In this document: positions 1 through 8,419 of the stretch, piece after piece
Layout of the letters: every line of letters begins with the position of its first letter
Numbering within the stretch: position 1 is the first letter of the stretch
Source: DATEAV01 sp964575425
GTDB lineage: Bacteria > Chloroflexota > Anaerolineae > Anaerolineales > E44-bin32
Direction: 5' to 3'
Length of the DNA stretch: 23,170 nt
NCBI GenBank assembly: GCA_964575425.1
Contig: CAZNRD010000042.1
Location: 1-23,170 of the forward strand
The notes under the pieces: generated by a model
Told to the model about the DNA's origin: nothing
What the model saw: the letters and a program-made list of their open reading frames with translations, nothing else
The model's database searches: none
Translations under genes and position numbers: made by a program

Positions 1-69
1 GCTGCGCCTTTCGCGCCAGGCCTACTGTCTCACATGTGTCTGAACGCAATCAGCGGTTTCCGCGGCTGG

Positions 70-75
70 TATAAT
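70..75 (+). promoter_or_regulatory. Extended -10 promoter of tRNA-Thr
   Basis: A perfect TATAAT hexamer is preceded by TGG (the extended -10 TGn element) and ends 8 nt before the first base of the tRNA. No TTGACA-like -35 box is visible 16-18 nt upstream. The same TATAATGGC context recurs at other genes in the window. Confidence 0.6.
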
Positions 76-83
76 GGCAGCGC

Positions 84-156
84 GCCAACGTAGCTCAGCC
101 GGCAGAGCAGCCGCTTCGTAAGCGGCGGGTCGTGGGTTCGATTCCCACCGTTGGCT
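84..156 (+). tRNA. tRNA-Thr (anticodon CGT)
   Basis: A complete cloverleaf can be drawn. The acceptor stem is GCCAACG (84-90) with CGTTGGC (149-155) and discriminator T156. The D stem is GCTC/GAGC (93-96 and 105-108). The anticodon stem GCCGC/GCGGC (110-114 and 122-126) closes loop TTCGTAA, giving anticodon CGT at 117-119, which reads ACG (Thr). The T arm is GTGGG-TTCGATT-CCCAC (132-148). No CCA is encoded. It has its own -10 box just upstream and a terminator-like hairpin just downstream, so it is probably a single transcription unit. Confidence 0.96.
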
Positions 157-161
157 TTGAG

Positions 162-180
162 CGCCCCGGACGGGGCGTTT
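162..180 (+). terminator. Terminator-like hairpin after tRNA-Thr
   Basis: A 6-bp GC stem (CGCCCC at 162-167 with GGGGCG at 172-177) closes a 4-nt loop and is followed by only three T residues. The position between the tRNA and the next promoter fits a weak intrinsic terminator or 3' processing barrier. Confidence 0.5.
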
Positions 181-200
181 CCCCCTCGCCTCCCCACGGG

Positions 201-206
201 TATAAT
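201..206 (+). promoter_or_regulatory. -10 box of the udk operon, leaderless geometry
   Basis: A perfect TATAAT is separated from the udk ATG (213) by exactly 6 nt. A bacterial start site normally lies 6-8 nt past the -10 box, so the mRNA would begin at or next to the ATG and have no Shine-Dalgarno. No good -35 is visible. The spacing is seen; leaderless transcription is inferred. Confidence 0.6.
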
Positions 207-212
207 GGACCC

Positions 213-851
213 ATGCGCCACTGTCCTGCACCGCTTATCATCGGCATCGCCGGCGGCACCGGCTCCGGCAAGACCACCGTCGCCAATGTCATCCTGCACC
301 GTGTCGGCGCCGAGAACATCGCACTCCTCCCTCACGACGCGTACTACAAGGACCTGAAGGACCTGCCCCGCCCCCAGCGGGACCTCGTCAACTTCGATCA
401 TCCCGACTCGCTCGAAACCGAACTCCTGGTACAGCACTTGCGCGACCTGCGTCAGTGGCACCCGGTGGAGATCCCGGTCTACGACTTCACCACCCACACG
501 CGCACCAGTCGCACCCTGCGCGTCGACCCCCAGCCCGTCATCCTCGTCGAGGGCATCCTCATCTTCGCCGAGGCAGCGCTGCGCGAGATGTTCGACGTCA
601 AGATCTTCGTCGACACCGCTCCCGACATCCGCTTCATCCGTCGCCTCCAGCGCGACATCGTGGAGCGGGGGCGGACAGTCGACTCGGTCATCCACCAATA
701 CGAGACTACCGTCCGGCCGATGCACCTTGAATTCGTCGAGCCATCCAAACGCCACGCCGATGTCATCATCCCTGAAGGCGGGCTGAACACCGTCGCCATG
801 GATATGGTGGTTGCCCGCATCGAGTCACTGCTGGCCCGGCACCGGGCCTGA
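213..851 (+). CDS. udk: Uridine kinase
   Basis: 212 aa, the normal length for bacterial uridine/cytidine kinases, which phosphorylate uridine or cytidine with ATP or GTP in pyrimidine salvage in the cytoplasm. The P-loop GGTGSGKT is at residues 14-21. The family motifs HDAYYKD, NFDHPDS and YDFTTHTR follow in the right order, and a C-terminal segment with RDIVERGR fits the lid region. The reading frame stays open further upstream, but ATG 213 is chosen because it gives the family N terminus and sits 6 nt after a perfect TATAAT, implying a leaderless mRNA. The gene lies 9 nt ahead of the cyclophilin gene and probably heads a three-gene operon. Phosphoribulokinase-like proteins share the fold, but the motifs fit Udk best. 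Confidence 0.93.
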   Translation: MRHCPAPLIIGIAGGTGSGKTTVANVILHRVGAENIALLPHDAYYKDLKDLPRPQRDLVNFDHPDSLETELLVQHLRDLRQWHPVEIPVYDFTTHTRTSRTLRVDPQPVILVEGILIFAEAALREMFDVKIFVDTAPDIRFIRRLQRDIVERGRTVDSVIHQYETTVRPMHLEFVEPSKRHADVIIPEGGLNTVAMDMVVARIESLLARHRA

Positions 852-860
852 GGAGACACC

Positions 861-1373
861 ATGACTTCCAGGATGTATGCGCGACCGCCATCGATGGTTA
901 TCGATCCCTCGAAGCGCTACACCGCCACGGTCAGCACCGACAAAGGCGACATACGGATTGAGCTGCACGCCGACAAGGCACCGCGGACTGTGAACAACTT
1001 CGTCTTCCTCGCCCGCGAAGGCTTCTACAATGGCGTGACGTTTCATCGCGTCATCAGCGGCTTCATGGCGCAGGGCGGCGATCCCAGCGGCACCGGCCGC
1101 GGCGGGCCGGGGTACACGTTCCCCGACGAGTTCCACCCCGACCTGCGCCACGACGGGCCCGGCGTCGTGTCCATGGCCAACGCCGGGCCCGACACGAACG
1201 GCTCGCAATTCTTCATCACGCACGTGCCCACGCCCTGGCTCGACGACAAGCATTCCGTCTTCGGCAAGGTCGCCCAGGGCATGGATGTCGTCCTGTCCAT
1301 CCCGGACCGCGATCCTGGCAACCCCGGCGCGCCAGCTGTGACCGTCCGTTCGGTCGAGATCCGCGAGGCGTGA
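861..1373 (+). CDS. Cyclophilin-type peptidyl-prolyl cis-trans isomerase
   Basis: 170 aa, a single cyclophilin domain that catalyses proline cis-trans isomerisation during protein folding. Active-site residues are in place: FHR with Arg63, FMAQGGDP (Phe68, Met69, Gln71), the GSQFFI motif (Gln116, Phe118), Trp126 in the cyclosporin-binding position and His131. There is no signal peptide, so the protein is predicted to be cytoplasmic. ATG 861 has a GAGG Shine-Dalgarno a few bases upstream; Met5 and Met12 are possible later starts, since the first 18 residues precede the conserved fold. The stop overlaps the next start (GTGA), so it is translationally coupled to the VTT protein. Confidence 0.92.
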   Translation: MTSRMYARPPSMVIDPSKRYTATVSTDKGDIRIELHADKAPRTVNNFVFLAREGFYNGVTFHRVISGFMAQGGDPSGTGRGGPGYTFPDEFHPDLRHDGPGVVSMANAGPDTNGSQFFITHVPTPWLDDKHSVFGKVAQGMDVVLSIPDRDPGNPGAPAVTVRSVEIREA

Positions 1374-1933
1374 GCCCGTCTTCCCGTCTGACCGGATGGC
1401 GTCTGACGGCGGCCCGGCTCCTGGCGCTGGCCGCCGTCATCGCCATCACCGCGTTCGTATTCTCCGTTCGCGATCAGGCTCAGAAGCTCGGTGCCTACGG
1501 ATACCCCGGCATCTTCCTGATCTCGCTGCTGGCAAACTCCACGGTTATCTTGCCCGCACCCGGGATCGCCATCACCTTCGCCATGGGCGCCGTCTTCCAC
1601 CCCGTGGGCGTGGCGCTGGCTGCCGGGACCGGAGCGGCCCTTGGCGAGCTGACCGGCTATCTGGCCGGCTTCAGCGGCCAGGGTGTCGTTGAGAATGTGG
1701 CGCTCTACGAACGCCTGAAAGGCTGGACGCAGCGGTACGGTGGCTGGGCCATCCTGGTCCTGGCCTTCGTTCCCAACCCCTTCTTCGACCTCGCGGGGGC
1801 AGCCGCCGGCGCACTGCGCATGCCCCTGCGCCGTTTCCTGACCTGGGTCTGGTTGGGCAAGGTCGCCAAGATGCTGCTCATCGCCTATGCGGGCGCGGCC
1901 TCGATCGATTGGGTTGCCCGCTGGCTGCACTGA
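1370..1933 (+). CDS. VTT/DedA-like (SNARE-associated) membrane protein
   Basis: 187 aa with hydrophobic segments at about 14-32, 45-62, 64-90, 124-146 and 158-178. The arrangement, with a proline- and glycine-rich re-entrant stretch (LPAPGIAITFAMG, 61-73) and a second one at FVPNPFFDLAGAAAG (133-147), is that of the VTT/DedA/SNARE-associated family. Members of this family act as lipid scramblases or flippases, or in membrane homeostasis. The start is a GTG sharing the stop of the cyclophilin gene (GTGA), so the two are coupled. It ends 12 nt before the stop of the convergent menC-like gene, with no visible terminator between them. The substrate cannot be told from sequence. Confidence 0.78.
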   Translation: MSPSSRLTGWRLTAARLLALAAVIAITAFVFSVRDQAQKLGAYGYPGIFLISLLANSTVILPAPGIAITFAMGAVFHPVGVALAAGTGAALGELTGYLAGFSGQGVVENVALYERLKGWTQRYGGWAILVLAFVPNPFFDLAGAAAGALRMPLRRFLTWVWLGKVAKMLLIAYAGAASIDWVARWLH

Positions 1934-1945
1934 CCCCTTCGTGCG

Positions 1946-3088
1946 CTAGCCGGTTCCGTCTCCCGCAGGCATCGAATGGCTGCTGCGCAGCTCCACCCGT
2001 CGGAGCGTGTACTTCTCCAGCGCCTGCCCGTTCACCTCAACCCCCAGGCCCGGCTCCTGCGGGACGTTGATGGTGCTGTCAGGGTTCAGCACAAAGGGCG
2101 GCTCAGCAATGTCTTCCTCGTAGTACCTATCTGTGGCTGAGATGTCTCCCGGCAGGCAGAATCCAGGCAGCGACGCCAGCGCCAGATTCGCTGCCCGCCC
2201 GATGCCGGTCTCGAGCATGCCCCCGCACCACACAGGGACACTCTGCTGCAAGCACAGATTGTGAATGGCCACCGCCTCGTCCAGGCCCCCCACGCGCCCC
2301 GGCTTGATGTTGATCACGCGACATGCCTCAATCTCCAGGGCCTGGCGCGCATGCCGCAGGCCGAGAATGCTCTCATCGAGGCACAGGGCCGTACGCAGGC
2401 GCGCCTGGAGGCGGCTGTGGTCGATCAGGTCATCTTCGGCCAGCGGCTGCTCGATCAGCAGAAGGCCAAGGTCATCCATGGCCTCGAACACGGCCGCGTC
2501 CTCCAACGAGTAGGCGGAATTGGCGTCGACTTGCAGACGCACGTCTGGAAACCTCTGGCGCACGGCGCGCACTTCGTCCACGTCTCTGCCCGGCTTGATC
2601 TTGAGCTTGATGCGCGCGTACCCTTGGGCGACGTACGACGCGACGGTCGAGATCAACGCCTTGGCGCTCGGCTGAATGCCGATCGAAACACCCACTTCGA
2701 CGCGCGCCCGTGCGGCCCCCAGGAGTGCAGAGAGCGGCCTTGCCGAGGCCTTCCCCACCAGATCCCAGACTGCCATCTCCAGCCCCGCCCGGGCCAGCGG
2801 GTGCCCCTTGAGATCGCACAGCCGCTGACGCAAGTCCTGCGGGTTCTTGATGACTTCACCAAGGATACGCGGGACAGCGAAATCCGAGAGGAAGTGCCAG
2901 GCCGTGCCGGCGGTCTCGTAGGAATAGCCCGGCCAGCGGTCGGCGGCACACTCCCCCCAGCCCACAAGTCCTTCGGCGTCCACCCGAACGATCAGGCAAT
3001 CGCGCTCCGCTTCGGAACCGAAGGAGGTCTCGAACGGCGATCGCAGAGGCATGCGCAGGTGAAGGAGTTCGATCCGTTCGAGACGCAT
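1946..3088 (-). CDS. menC: o-Succinylbenzoate synthase / N-acylamino acid racemase family
   Basis: 380 aa enolase-superfamily enzyme of the OSBS/NSAR type. The catalytic KxK pair is Lys161 and Lys163 (IKLKIKPG). The metal ligands are Asp188 (VDANS), Glu213 (IEQPL) and Asp238 (LDES), and the opposite lysine is Lys262 (NIKPGR), matching the family layout almost exactly. OSBS makes o-succinylbenzoate in menaquinone synthesis, and many homologues also or instead racemise N-succinylamino acids. No other men gene is in the window. The gene begins 1 nt after the stop of a COG3375-type GNAT gene, the partner typical of N-succinylamino acid racemase loci, so racemase activity is at least as likely as a menaquinone role. 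The symbol is therefore provisional. Confidence 0.85.
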   Translation of the reverse strand: MRLERIELLHLRMPLRSPFETSFGSEAERDCLIVRVDAEGLVGWGECAADRWPGYSYETAGTAWHFLSDFAVPRILGEVIKNPQDLRQRLCDLKGHPLARAGLEMAVWDLVGKASARPLSALLGAARARVEVGVSIGIQPSAKALISTVASYVAQGYARIKLKIKPGRDVDEVRAVRQRFPDVRLQVDANSAYSLEDAAVFEAMDDLGLLLIEQPLAEDDLIDHSRLQARLRTALCLDESILGLRHARQALEIEACRVINIKPGRVGGLDEAVAIHNLCLQQSVPVWCGGMLETGIGRAANLALASLPGFCLPGDISATDRYYEEDIAEPPFVLNPDSTINVPQEPGLGVEVNGQALEKYTLRRVELRSSHSMPAGDGTG

Positions 3089-3089
3089 G

Positions 3090-3971
3090 TCAGCCCAGCG
3101 TCCCCTCGCCCTGGGTGAGGAGATAGAACGACCGCGGGAACTTCTCCCCCCTCAGATAGACGAAGTCCGTGACGATGTAGCCACGCGCGAAGGCGTCTTC
3201 AAACACCTCGCGCGTGTGAAAGCGCCACGCGCGTCCGAGGCCGAGGTCGCGCTCACGAATCGCCTGGAAGTCCGGTGGGATTTCCACCAGGGCAAGGGTG
3301 CCCTGTGGGCTGCCGGGGCGCAGGGCGGGTCGAGGCCAGCCATCCTCGCCAAGGTCGGCCGGGTTGAGGATGGATGCCCCAGCCGATTGGAAGTGCGCTA
3401 GGTCAAGCGGGGGTCGCTTTCCTTCGAGGCGCTCGGCCACGCGCCTCGAGGTCACCCACCAGTCGACCTGGAAGCGATCGGACGGGACGCCAACGTTCAG
3501 CGCATCGCGCATCTCGCCGTACACCTCGCGCAGGTATGTTCGACAGACGGCCCCGAGGCGGCGGATGTTGAGATGCGCGTTCCGGCTGAGCAACGGGTCG
3601 TAGGTCCAGGTAACAAGTCGGACTCCCTGAGCGATGACCGCGTCACGCTGAGCCCTCTTGAGCAGCAGGCCCACCCCTCGATCGCGGTACTCCGGCAGCA
3701 CGCCCATCTGATGAGAGCAGTGCTTGAGGCGGGCCATCGCCACACGGTTGGGTGAACCTGCGTCAGTGCCGAGGAATCCAAGCACGAAACCCACCAGGCG
3801 ATCCCCTTCAAAGGCGCCGAGCGCCACGCCGCCGTTGTGGACGATGGCCGCCATCATGTGCGCCGGCACGACATCCAGGTCCGAGCCGGGCCAGACGATG
3901 GCCTGCAGAGCCTCCGCCTGGCTCAGGTCCTCCGGCGTCTCGAGGGAGCGGATCACGATTGGCTCAACCAT
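3090..3971 (-). CDS. COG3375-type GNAT N-acyltransferase
   Basis: 293 aa with an N-terminal GNAT fold. The acyl-CoA pyrophosphate-binding region is around residues 88-106 (MGVLPEYRDRGVGLLLK, R/Q-x-x-G-x-G type). It is followed by the DPLLSRNAHLNIRRLGA stretch and a long C-terminal region, typical of the predicted acetyltransferases of COG3375. In Geobacillus-type systems such a GNAT succinylates D-amino acids for the neighbouring racemase. ATG 3971 has GAGG 7 nt upstream. It overlaps the end of the SDR gene by 19 bases and lies 1 nt from the menC-like start, so the three form one operon. The exact acyl donor and amine are unknown. Confidence 0.8.
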   Translation of the reverse strand: MVEPIVIRSLETPEDLSQAEALQAIVWPGSDLDVVPAHMMAAIVHNGGVALGAFEGDRLVGFVLGFLGTDAGSPNRVAMARLKHCSHQMGVLPEYRDRGVGLLLKRAQRDAVIAQGVRLVTWTYDPLLSRNAHLNIRRLGAVCRTYLREVYGEMRDALNVGVPSDRFQVDWWVTSRRVAERLEGKRPPLDLAHFQSAGASILNPADLGEDGWPRPALRPGSPQGTLALVEIPPDFQAIRERDLGLGRAWRFHTREVFEDAFARGYIVTDFVYLRGEKFPRSFYLLTQGEGTLG

Positions 3972-4915
3972 GGTGAAACCTCATGCCTCTGGCTGAACTG
4001 AGCTGCCAGCATATCCCATCCCCAGTTGCGGCCGCGCAGGTACTCCAGTCGCTGCTCCATGCGCGAGGGCTGCAGCCCGAAGGCGCGAGGCAGCGCGCTG
4101 AGCTCGGTCACGCGGCTTACGGCAAAGTGGTCCAGCCAGAGATCGTTGATGGGCGGCCTCGGCAGCAGGCGCCGGAGCGCACTGGCTGCTGCACGCAGGT
4201 ACGATGGCCGAGCAGGCAGCAAGATGCGCTGGATGCCGGTCTCCCCCATCACCAGCTGCAGCACCTGACGCATGGTTAGGAACTCGGGGCCACCGATCTC
4301 GTAGACTTGATTGTCTGTGGCGGGATCATCCAGCGCCCATACGAGACAGGTGGCCAGGTCCTCCACCCACAGCGGCTGGAGCACCGTTGAGCCGTCACCA
4401 GGGATGGGGAGGACGAGCGGCGACATGGCCAACTGCATGGCCAGCCACGTGGTGAAATGATCGCCCCTTCCGTAGAGAAGTGCTGTGCGGAGAACCGTGT
4501 AGATCAGACCGCTGCGACGGATCGCCTCCTCCGCCTGCGCCTTGGCACGCAGCAGTGGGTAGGCGGAGCCGCGCTCCGCGCCGAGGTGACTCAGGAAGAT
4601 CAACCGCCGGACGCCCGCATCCGCCGCGGCTTGCGTCAGCGCCTGCGTCCCCTGCACATCGGCAGCAAGCAGATGCCTCGACCCGGCGCGCTCCGCGCCT
4701 GCAAGGTGCACGACGACGTCGACCCCGACCATCGCCGCCCTCAGACCGCGGATATCCGTCAGGGCCGCCAGTGTCACATGCAGACGCTTGCCGCGCGGCA
4801 GCTCGGGGGAGAGCGTCGAGGGCCGCAGCAGAATGCGCACCTGCAGCTCCGCCTGGATCAATCGCGCCGTCAGCACACGCCCAACAAAGCCCGTCGCACC
4901 CGTCAGCAGAATCAT
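3953..4915 (-). CDS. Atypical SDR, NAD(P)-binding (NDUFA9/Ycf39-like)
   Basis: 320 aa Rossmann-fold protein. The N-terminal nucleotide-binding motif is TGATGFVG (residues 5-12), followed by DVVVHLAG and a LIFLSHLGAE strand. There is no clear YxxxK active site where extended SDRs carry it; an AKAQAEEAI segment lies there instead. This is typical of atypical SDRs related to NDUFA9/Ycf39, which often bind NAD(P) without classic dehydrogenase chemistry. ATG 4915 is chosen over the adjacent in-frame TTG (4918). An extended -10 box (TGC-TAGAAT) lies about 23 nt upstream. It is first gene of the operon with the GNAT and the menC-like enzyme; its role in that pathway is not evident. Confidence 0.8.
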   Translation of the reverse strand: MILLTGATGFVGRVLTARLIQAELQVRILLRPSTLSPELPRGKRLHVTLAALTDIRGLRAAMVGVDVVVHLAGAERAGSRHLLAADVQGTQALTQAAADAGVRRLIFLSHLGAERGSAYPLLRAKAQAEEAIRRSGLIYTVLRTALLYGRGDHFTTWLAMQLAMSPLVLPIPGDGSTVLQPLWVEDLATCLVWALDDPATDNQVYEIGGPEFLTMRQVLQLVMGETGIQRILLPARPSYLRAAASALRRLLPRPPINDLWLDHFAVSRVTELSALPRAFGLQPSRMEQRLEYLRGRNWGWDMLAAQFSQRHEVSPWLSQS

Positions 4916-4937
4916 CAACCGCCGCGCTCGCGGACGG

Positions 4938-4943
4938 ATTCTA
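4938..4943 (-). promoter_or_regulatory. Extended -10 of the SDR-GNAT-menC operon
   Basis: On the minus strand TAGAAT is preceded by TGC (extended -10). The start site would fall near 4931, giving a leader of about 16 nt with no strong Shine-Dalgarno. No -35 match is visible. Confidence 0.45.
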
Positions 4944-5043
4944 GCACAGGCACCCCCAGCCCCCCGCCCTTGTCGCGCGTCCCGTCGAGCGGGGACCGCT
5001 GGAAGCCCGGGCGCGTATCTGCCCAGCGACGTCAGGGTTAATA

Positions 5044-5054
5044 CTACACTGTAG
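5044..5054. promoter_or_regulatory. Inverted repeat CTACA-N-TGTAG upstream of fabF
   Basis: A perfect 5-bp inverted repeat with a 1-nt centre overlaps a -10-like TACACT (5045-5050) and ends 13 nt before the fabF Shine-Dalgarno (GGAGG, 5068-5072). It could be an operator, but it is short and could arise by chance. It does not match the FapR consensus I know. Confidence 0.25.
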
Positions 5055-5076
5055 AAAGCCCGCCAAAGGAGGGAGC

Positions 5077-6332
<1,256 letters not shown>

Positions 6333-6336
<4 letters not shown>

Positions 6337-7466
6337 CACGTCAGGCTCACGTCACCGGCTGGGGTATGGCCCTGCCAGAGCGCGTCCTGACCAATCAGGG
6401 CCTGGCCGGCATGGTGGAGACGACTGACGAGTGGATCGTCAGCCGCACGGGCGTTCGCGAGCGTCGAATCGCCGGCAAGAACGAGACCACGGCCTCACTG
6501 GCGACCCGCGCCGCCATCCAGGCCCTCGAGATGGCCGGCCTGAAACCTGGCCGCGTGGAGCTCATCGTTGTCGCTACGTCCTCGCCCGAGCACATCTTCC
6601 CGCCCACAGCGTGTCTGGTGCAGGACCGCATTGGCGCAACCCGCGCCGGAGCTTTCGACCTCTCGGCGGCCTGCACCGGCTTCATCTACGCCCTCCACTT
6701 GGCCGCCCAGGCCATCCGCTCGGGCTCGCTGGACAATGCTCTCGTCATCGGCTCTGAGACCCTCTCCCGCTTTGTCAACTGGGACGACCGCGGGACGTGT
6801 ATCCTGTTCGGCGACGGCGCGGGGGCTTTCGTGCTGCAGGCCAGCGACCGCCCCGGGGGCATCCTTTCGTGTGTCATGCGTTCGGACGGGTCGGGCGGCG
6901 ATCTCCTCAGCCTTCCCGCCGGCGGCAGCCGGTTGCCTGCCTCGACCGAAACGGTCAGCAAGAAGCTGCACACCATTCATATGAACGGCCGGGAGGTCTT
7001 CCGCTTCGCCACGCGTGTGATGGCCTCGGCGACGCGCGAAGCGGTCCAGCAGGCTGACCTGCGCCTGGAGGACATAGAACTCGTGGTGCCGCACCAGGCC
7101 AACCTGCGCATCATCGAATCGGCCGCCCGCACCCTGCGACTCCCGCTCAGCCGCTTCATGATCAACATCGAACGCTACGGCAACACCTCCACCGCCTCCA
7201 TCCCAATGGCGGTGTGCGAGGCGGTCCAGCAAGGTCGCATTGCGCCTGGCGATCACCTGGTATTGGTCGCGTTCGGCGCCGGGTTGACCTGGGGTGCGCT
7301 GACGCTGCAGTGGGTCTTGCCGGAGCGCGCTGCCCGCCGCGTCGTCCGCCTCCGCCGTCGGATTCTTGGGGCTCTGGGCAGAGTGCGTTCGCTGATCCGT
7401 CGCCTCTGGCGCTTCCTCGAGGGATTGATATGGGGCTCCGGCACGGCCCCACCACCTGAGCCCTGA
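6333..7466 (+). CDS. fabH: Beta-ketoacyl-ACP synthase III with basic C-terminal tail
   Basis: 377 aa. The enzyme starts fatty acid synthesis by condensing acyl-CoA with malonyl-ACP. The triad is Cys114 (SAACTGF), His254 (VPHQANLRI) and Asn284 (ERYGNTSTAS). The normal fold ends near residue 330 (GLTWGALTLQW). A tail of about 45 residues follows: an arginine-rich, amphipathic-looking stretch with repeated RR pairs plus Trp, Leu and Phe, then a proline-rich end. Typical FabH proteins are about 310-335 aa, so the tail is an extension and may bind membrane or a partner. Start ATG 6333 shares bases with the fabF stop; the frame is open further upstream, but earlier starts would lie inside fabF. Confidence 0.93.
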
Positions 7467-7479
7467 CCCAGACGCAAGC

Positions 7480-7500
7480 GCCCGGGCCTCGGGCCCGGGC
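7480..7500. terminator. Strong GC hairpin between convergent fabH and trxA
   Basis: A perfect 9-bp stem (GCCCGGGCC with GGCCCGGGC) closes a 3-nt loop and lies between two convergent stop codons. Neither strand has a U-tract after it, so it is a candidate bidirectional terminator or 3'-end stabiliser rather than a textbook intrinsic terminator. Confidence 0.45.
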
Positions 7501-7522
7501 ACCAACTGCGCCTGCGCTGCTC

Positions 7523-7876
7523 CTACTGCACGGGCGTCTTGCCCACGGTCTGAAGGAATTCCTCCACCATGTCTCGCAGGTAGCCCTCCGGCACTGCCCC
7601 CACCTGACGGTGAACCACCCGTCCGTTCGCCACGAACAGGAGGGTCGGGATTCCCTGAACGCCGAACTGCTCGGCGTACTTGGGGTTCTGGTCCGTATCA
7701 ACCTTTGCCACAACCAGCTTGCCGGCGTAGTCCGCAGCGATCTTCTCCAGGATCGGAGCCACCATCTTGCAGGGGCCGCACCATTCTGCCCAGAAATCCA
7801 CGATAACAGGCAGGTCAGACTGGAGCACCACCTTCTCGAAAGTTGCATCGCTTGCCGCAATCGGCGACTTATGCAT
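7523..7876 (-). CDS. trxA: Thioredoxin
   Basis: 117 aa single-domain thioredoxin, a cytoplasmic dithiol-disulfide oxidoreductase. The active site WCGPC carries Cys33 and Cys36. The buried-Asp region (VIVDFWA), VDTDQNP, the cis-proline motif GIPTLLF and the C-terminal GAVPEG segment are all in order. There is no signal peptide. ATG 7876 has GAGGAG 6 nt upstream. The gene diverges from the zinc-ribbon gene; its candidate promoter is an extended -10 at 7908-7913, only 10 bp from the opposing -10. Confidence 0.96.
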   Translation of the reverse strand: MHKSPIAASDATFEKVVLQSDLPVIVDFWAEWCGPCKMVAPILEKIAADYAGKLVVAKVDTDQNPKYAEQFGVQGIPTLLFVANGRVVHRQVGAVPEGYLRDMVEEFLQTVGKTPVQ

Positions 7877-7907
7877 GTTGCACTCCTCGGCCAGAAATCC
7901 AGCGCCT

Positions 7908-7913
7908 ATCTTA
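7908..7913 (-). promoter_or_regulatory. Extended -10 of trxA
   Basis: On the minus strand TAAGAT is preceded by TGG. The start site would fall near 7901, giving a leader of about 25 nt that contains the GAGGAG ribosome site. No -35 match is visible. Confidence 0.4.
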
Positions 7914-7923
7914 CCACGGATGC

Positions 7924-7929
7924 TATAAT
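7924..7929 (+). promoter_or_regulatory. Extended -10 of the zinc ribbon-scpA operon
   Basis: A perfect TATAAT preceded by TGC. Transcription would start near 7936 and include the GGAGGA ribosome site at 7945-7950. Confidence 0.6.
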
Positions 7930-7959
7930 GCCCAAGATCTCATCGGAGGAGCATTGGGA

Positions 7960-8418
7960 TTGCTGCTGCCGACCTGTCCGATCTGCGGCTCGAGCGATGT
8001 GGCCACTGGTGCAGAGGGTGAGGCGATCTGCCAGGACTGCGGCACCGGGTTCATCCTTCCGCCCATCTCCTGCCCATCCTGCGAGCATCCGAACGTGCCT
8101 GGTGCCGAGGCCTGCGAATTCTGCGGCGAGCCGCTTTCGCTGGTTGCGCGCGTCGTGGAGCGCCAGCTGGCGCAGCCGTCGCTGCGCCGCCTCGACCAGG
8201 TCCGGGCGCAGGCGCCAGCCCTGAAGGCAGAGGGCGAGAAGGCCTCTGAGGCTCGCATGGCCACCTACCGGCGCGCGGAACAGTTGCGTGTGCAGGAACT
8301 GCGCCGCATGAGCGCGGCGCGCGCTGAAGAGGACCGCGGCCTGCTGCTGGCAGCGGCAGCCGTCGTCGCCTTTGTGCTCGTCGCCCTTGCAGTCGTTGCA
8401 CTCGTGTTGGCGTTCTAG
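7960..8418 (+). CDS. Double zinc-ribbon protein with C-terminal membrane anchor
   Basis: 152 aa, of unknown function. Two zinc-ribbon modules come first: Cys6/Cys9 with Cys24/Cys27 (CPIC...CQDC), then Cys38/Cys41 with Cys52/Cys55 (CPSC...CEFC). A charged, probably helical or coiled-coil stretch (about 64-125) follows, and then one C-terminal hydrophobic segment (128-152) with almost no residues after it, as in tail-anchored proteins. TTG 7960 is chosen because GGAGGA lies 9 nt upstream and the -10 box at 7924 rules out starts further left; in-frame TTG 7954 is the alternative. It ends 1 nt before the scpA ATG and so is co-transcribed with it. Confidence 0.75.
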   Translation: MLLPTCPICGSSDVATGAEGEAICQDCGTGFILPPISCPSCEHPNVPGAEACEFCGEPLSLVARVVERQLAQPSLRRLDQVRAQAPALKAEGEKASEARMATYRRAEQLRVQELRRMSAARAEEDRGLLLAAAAVVAFVLVALAVVALVLAF

Positions 8419-8419
8419 C

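Noticed and set aside
30..755. 241-codon minus-strand open frame opposite udk
   Set aside because: It is antisense to a clear uridine kinase; long shadow frames are common at this GC content and the product resembles nothing.
2261..3118. 285-codon plus-strand open frame opposite the menC-like gene
   Set aside because: Shadow of a gene with all catalytic residues intact; low-complexity Arg/His/Gln composition.
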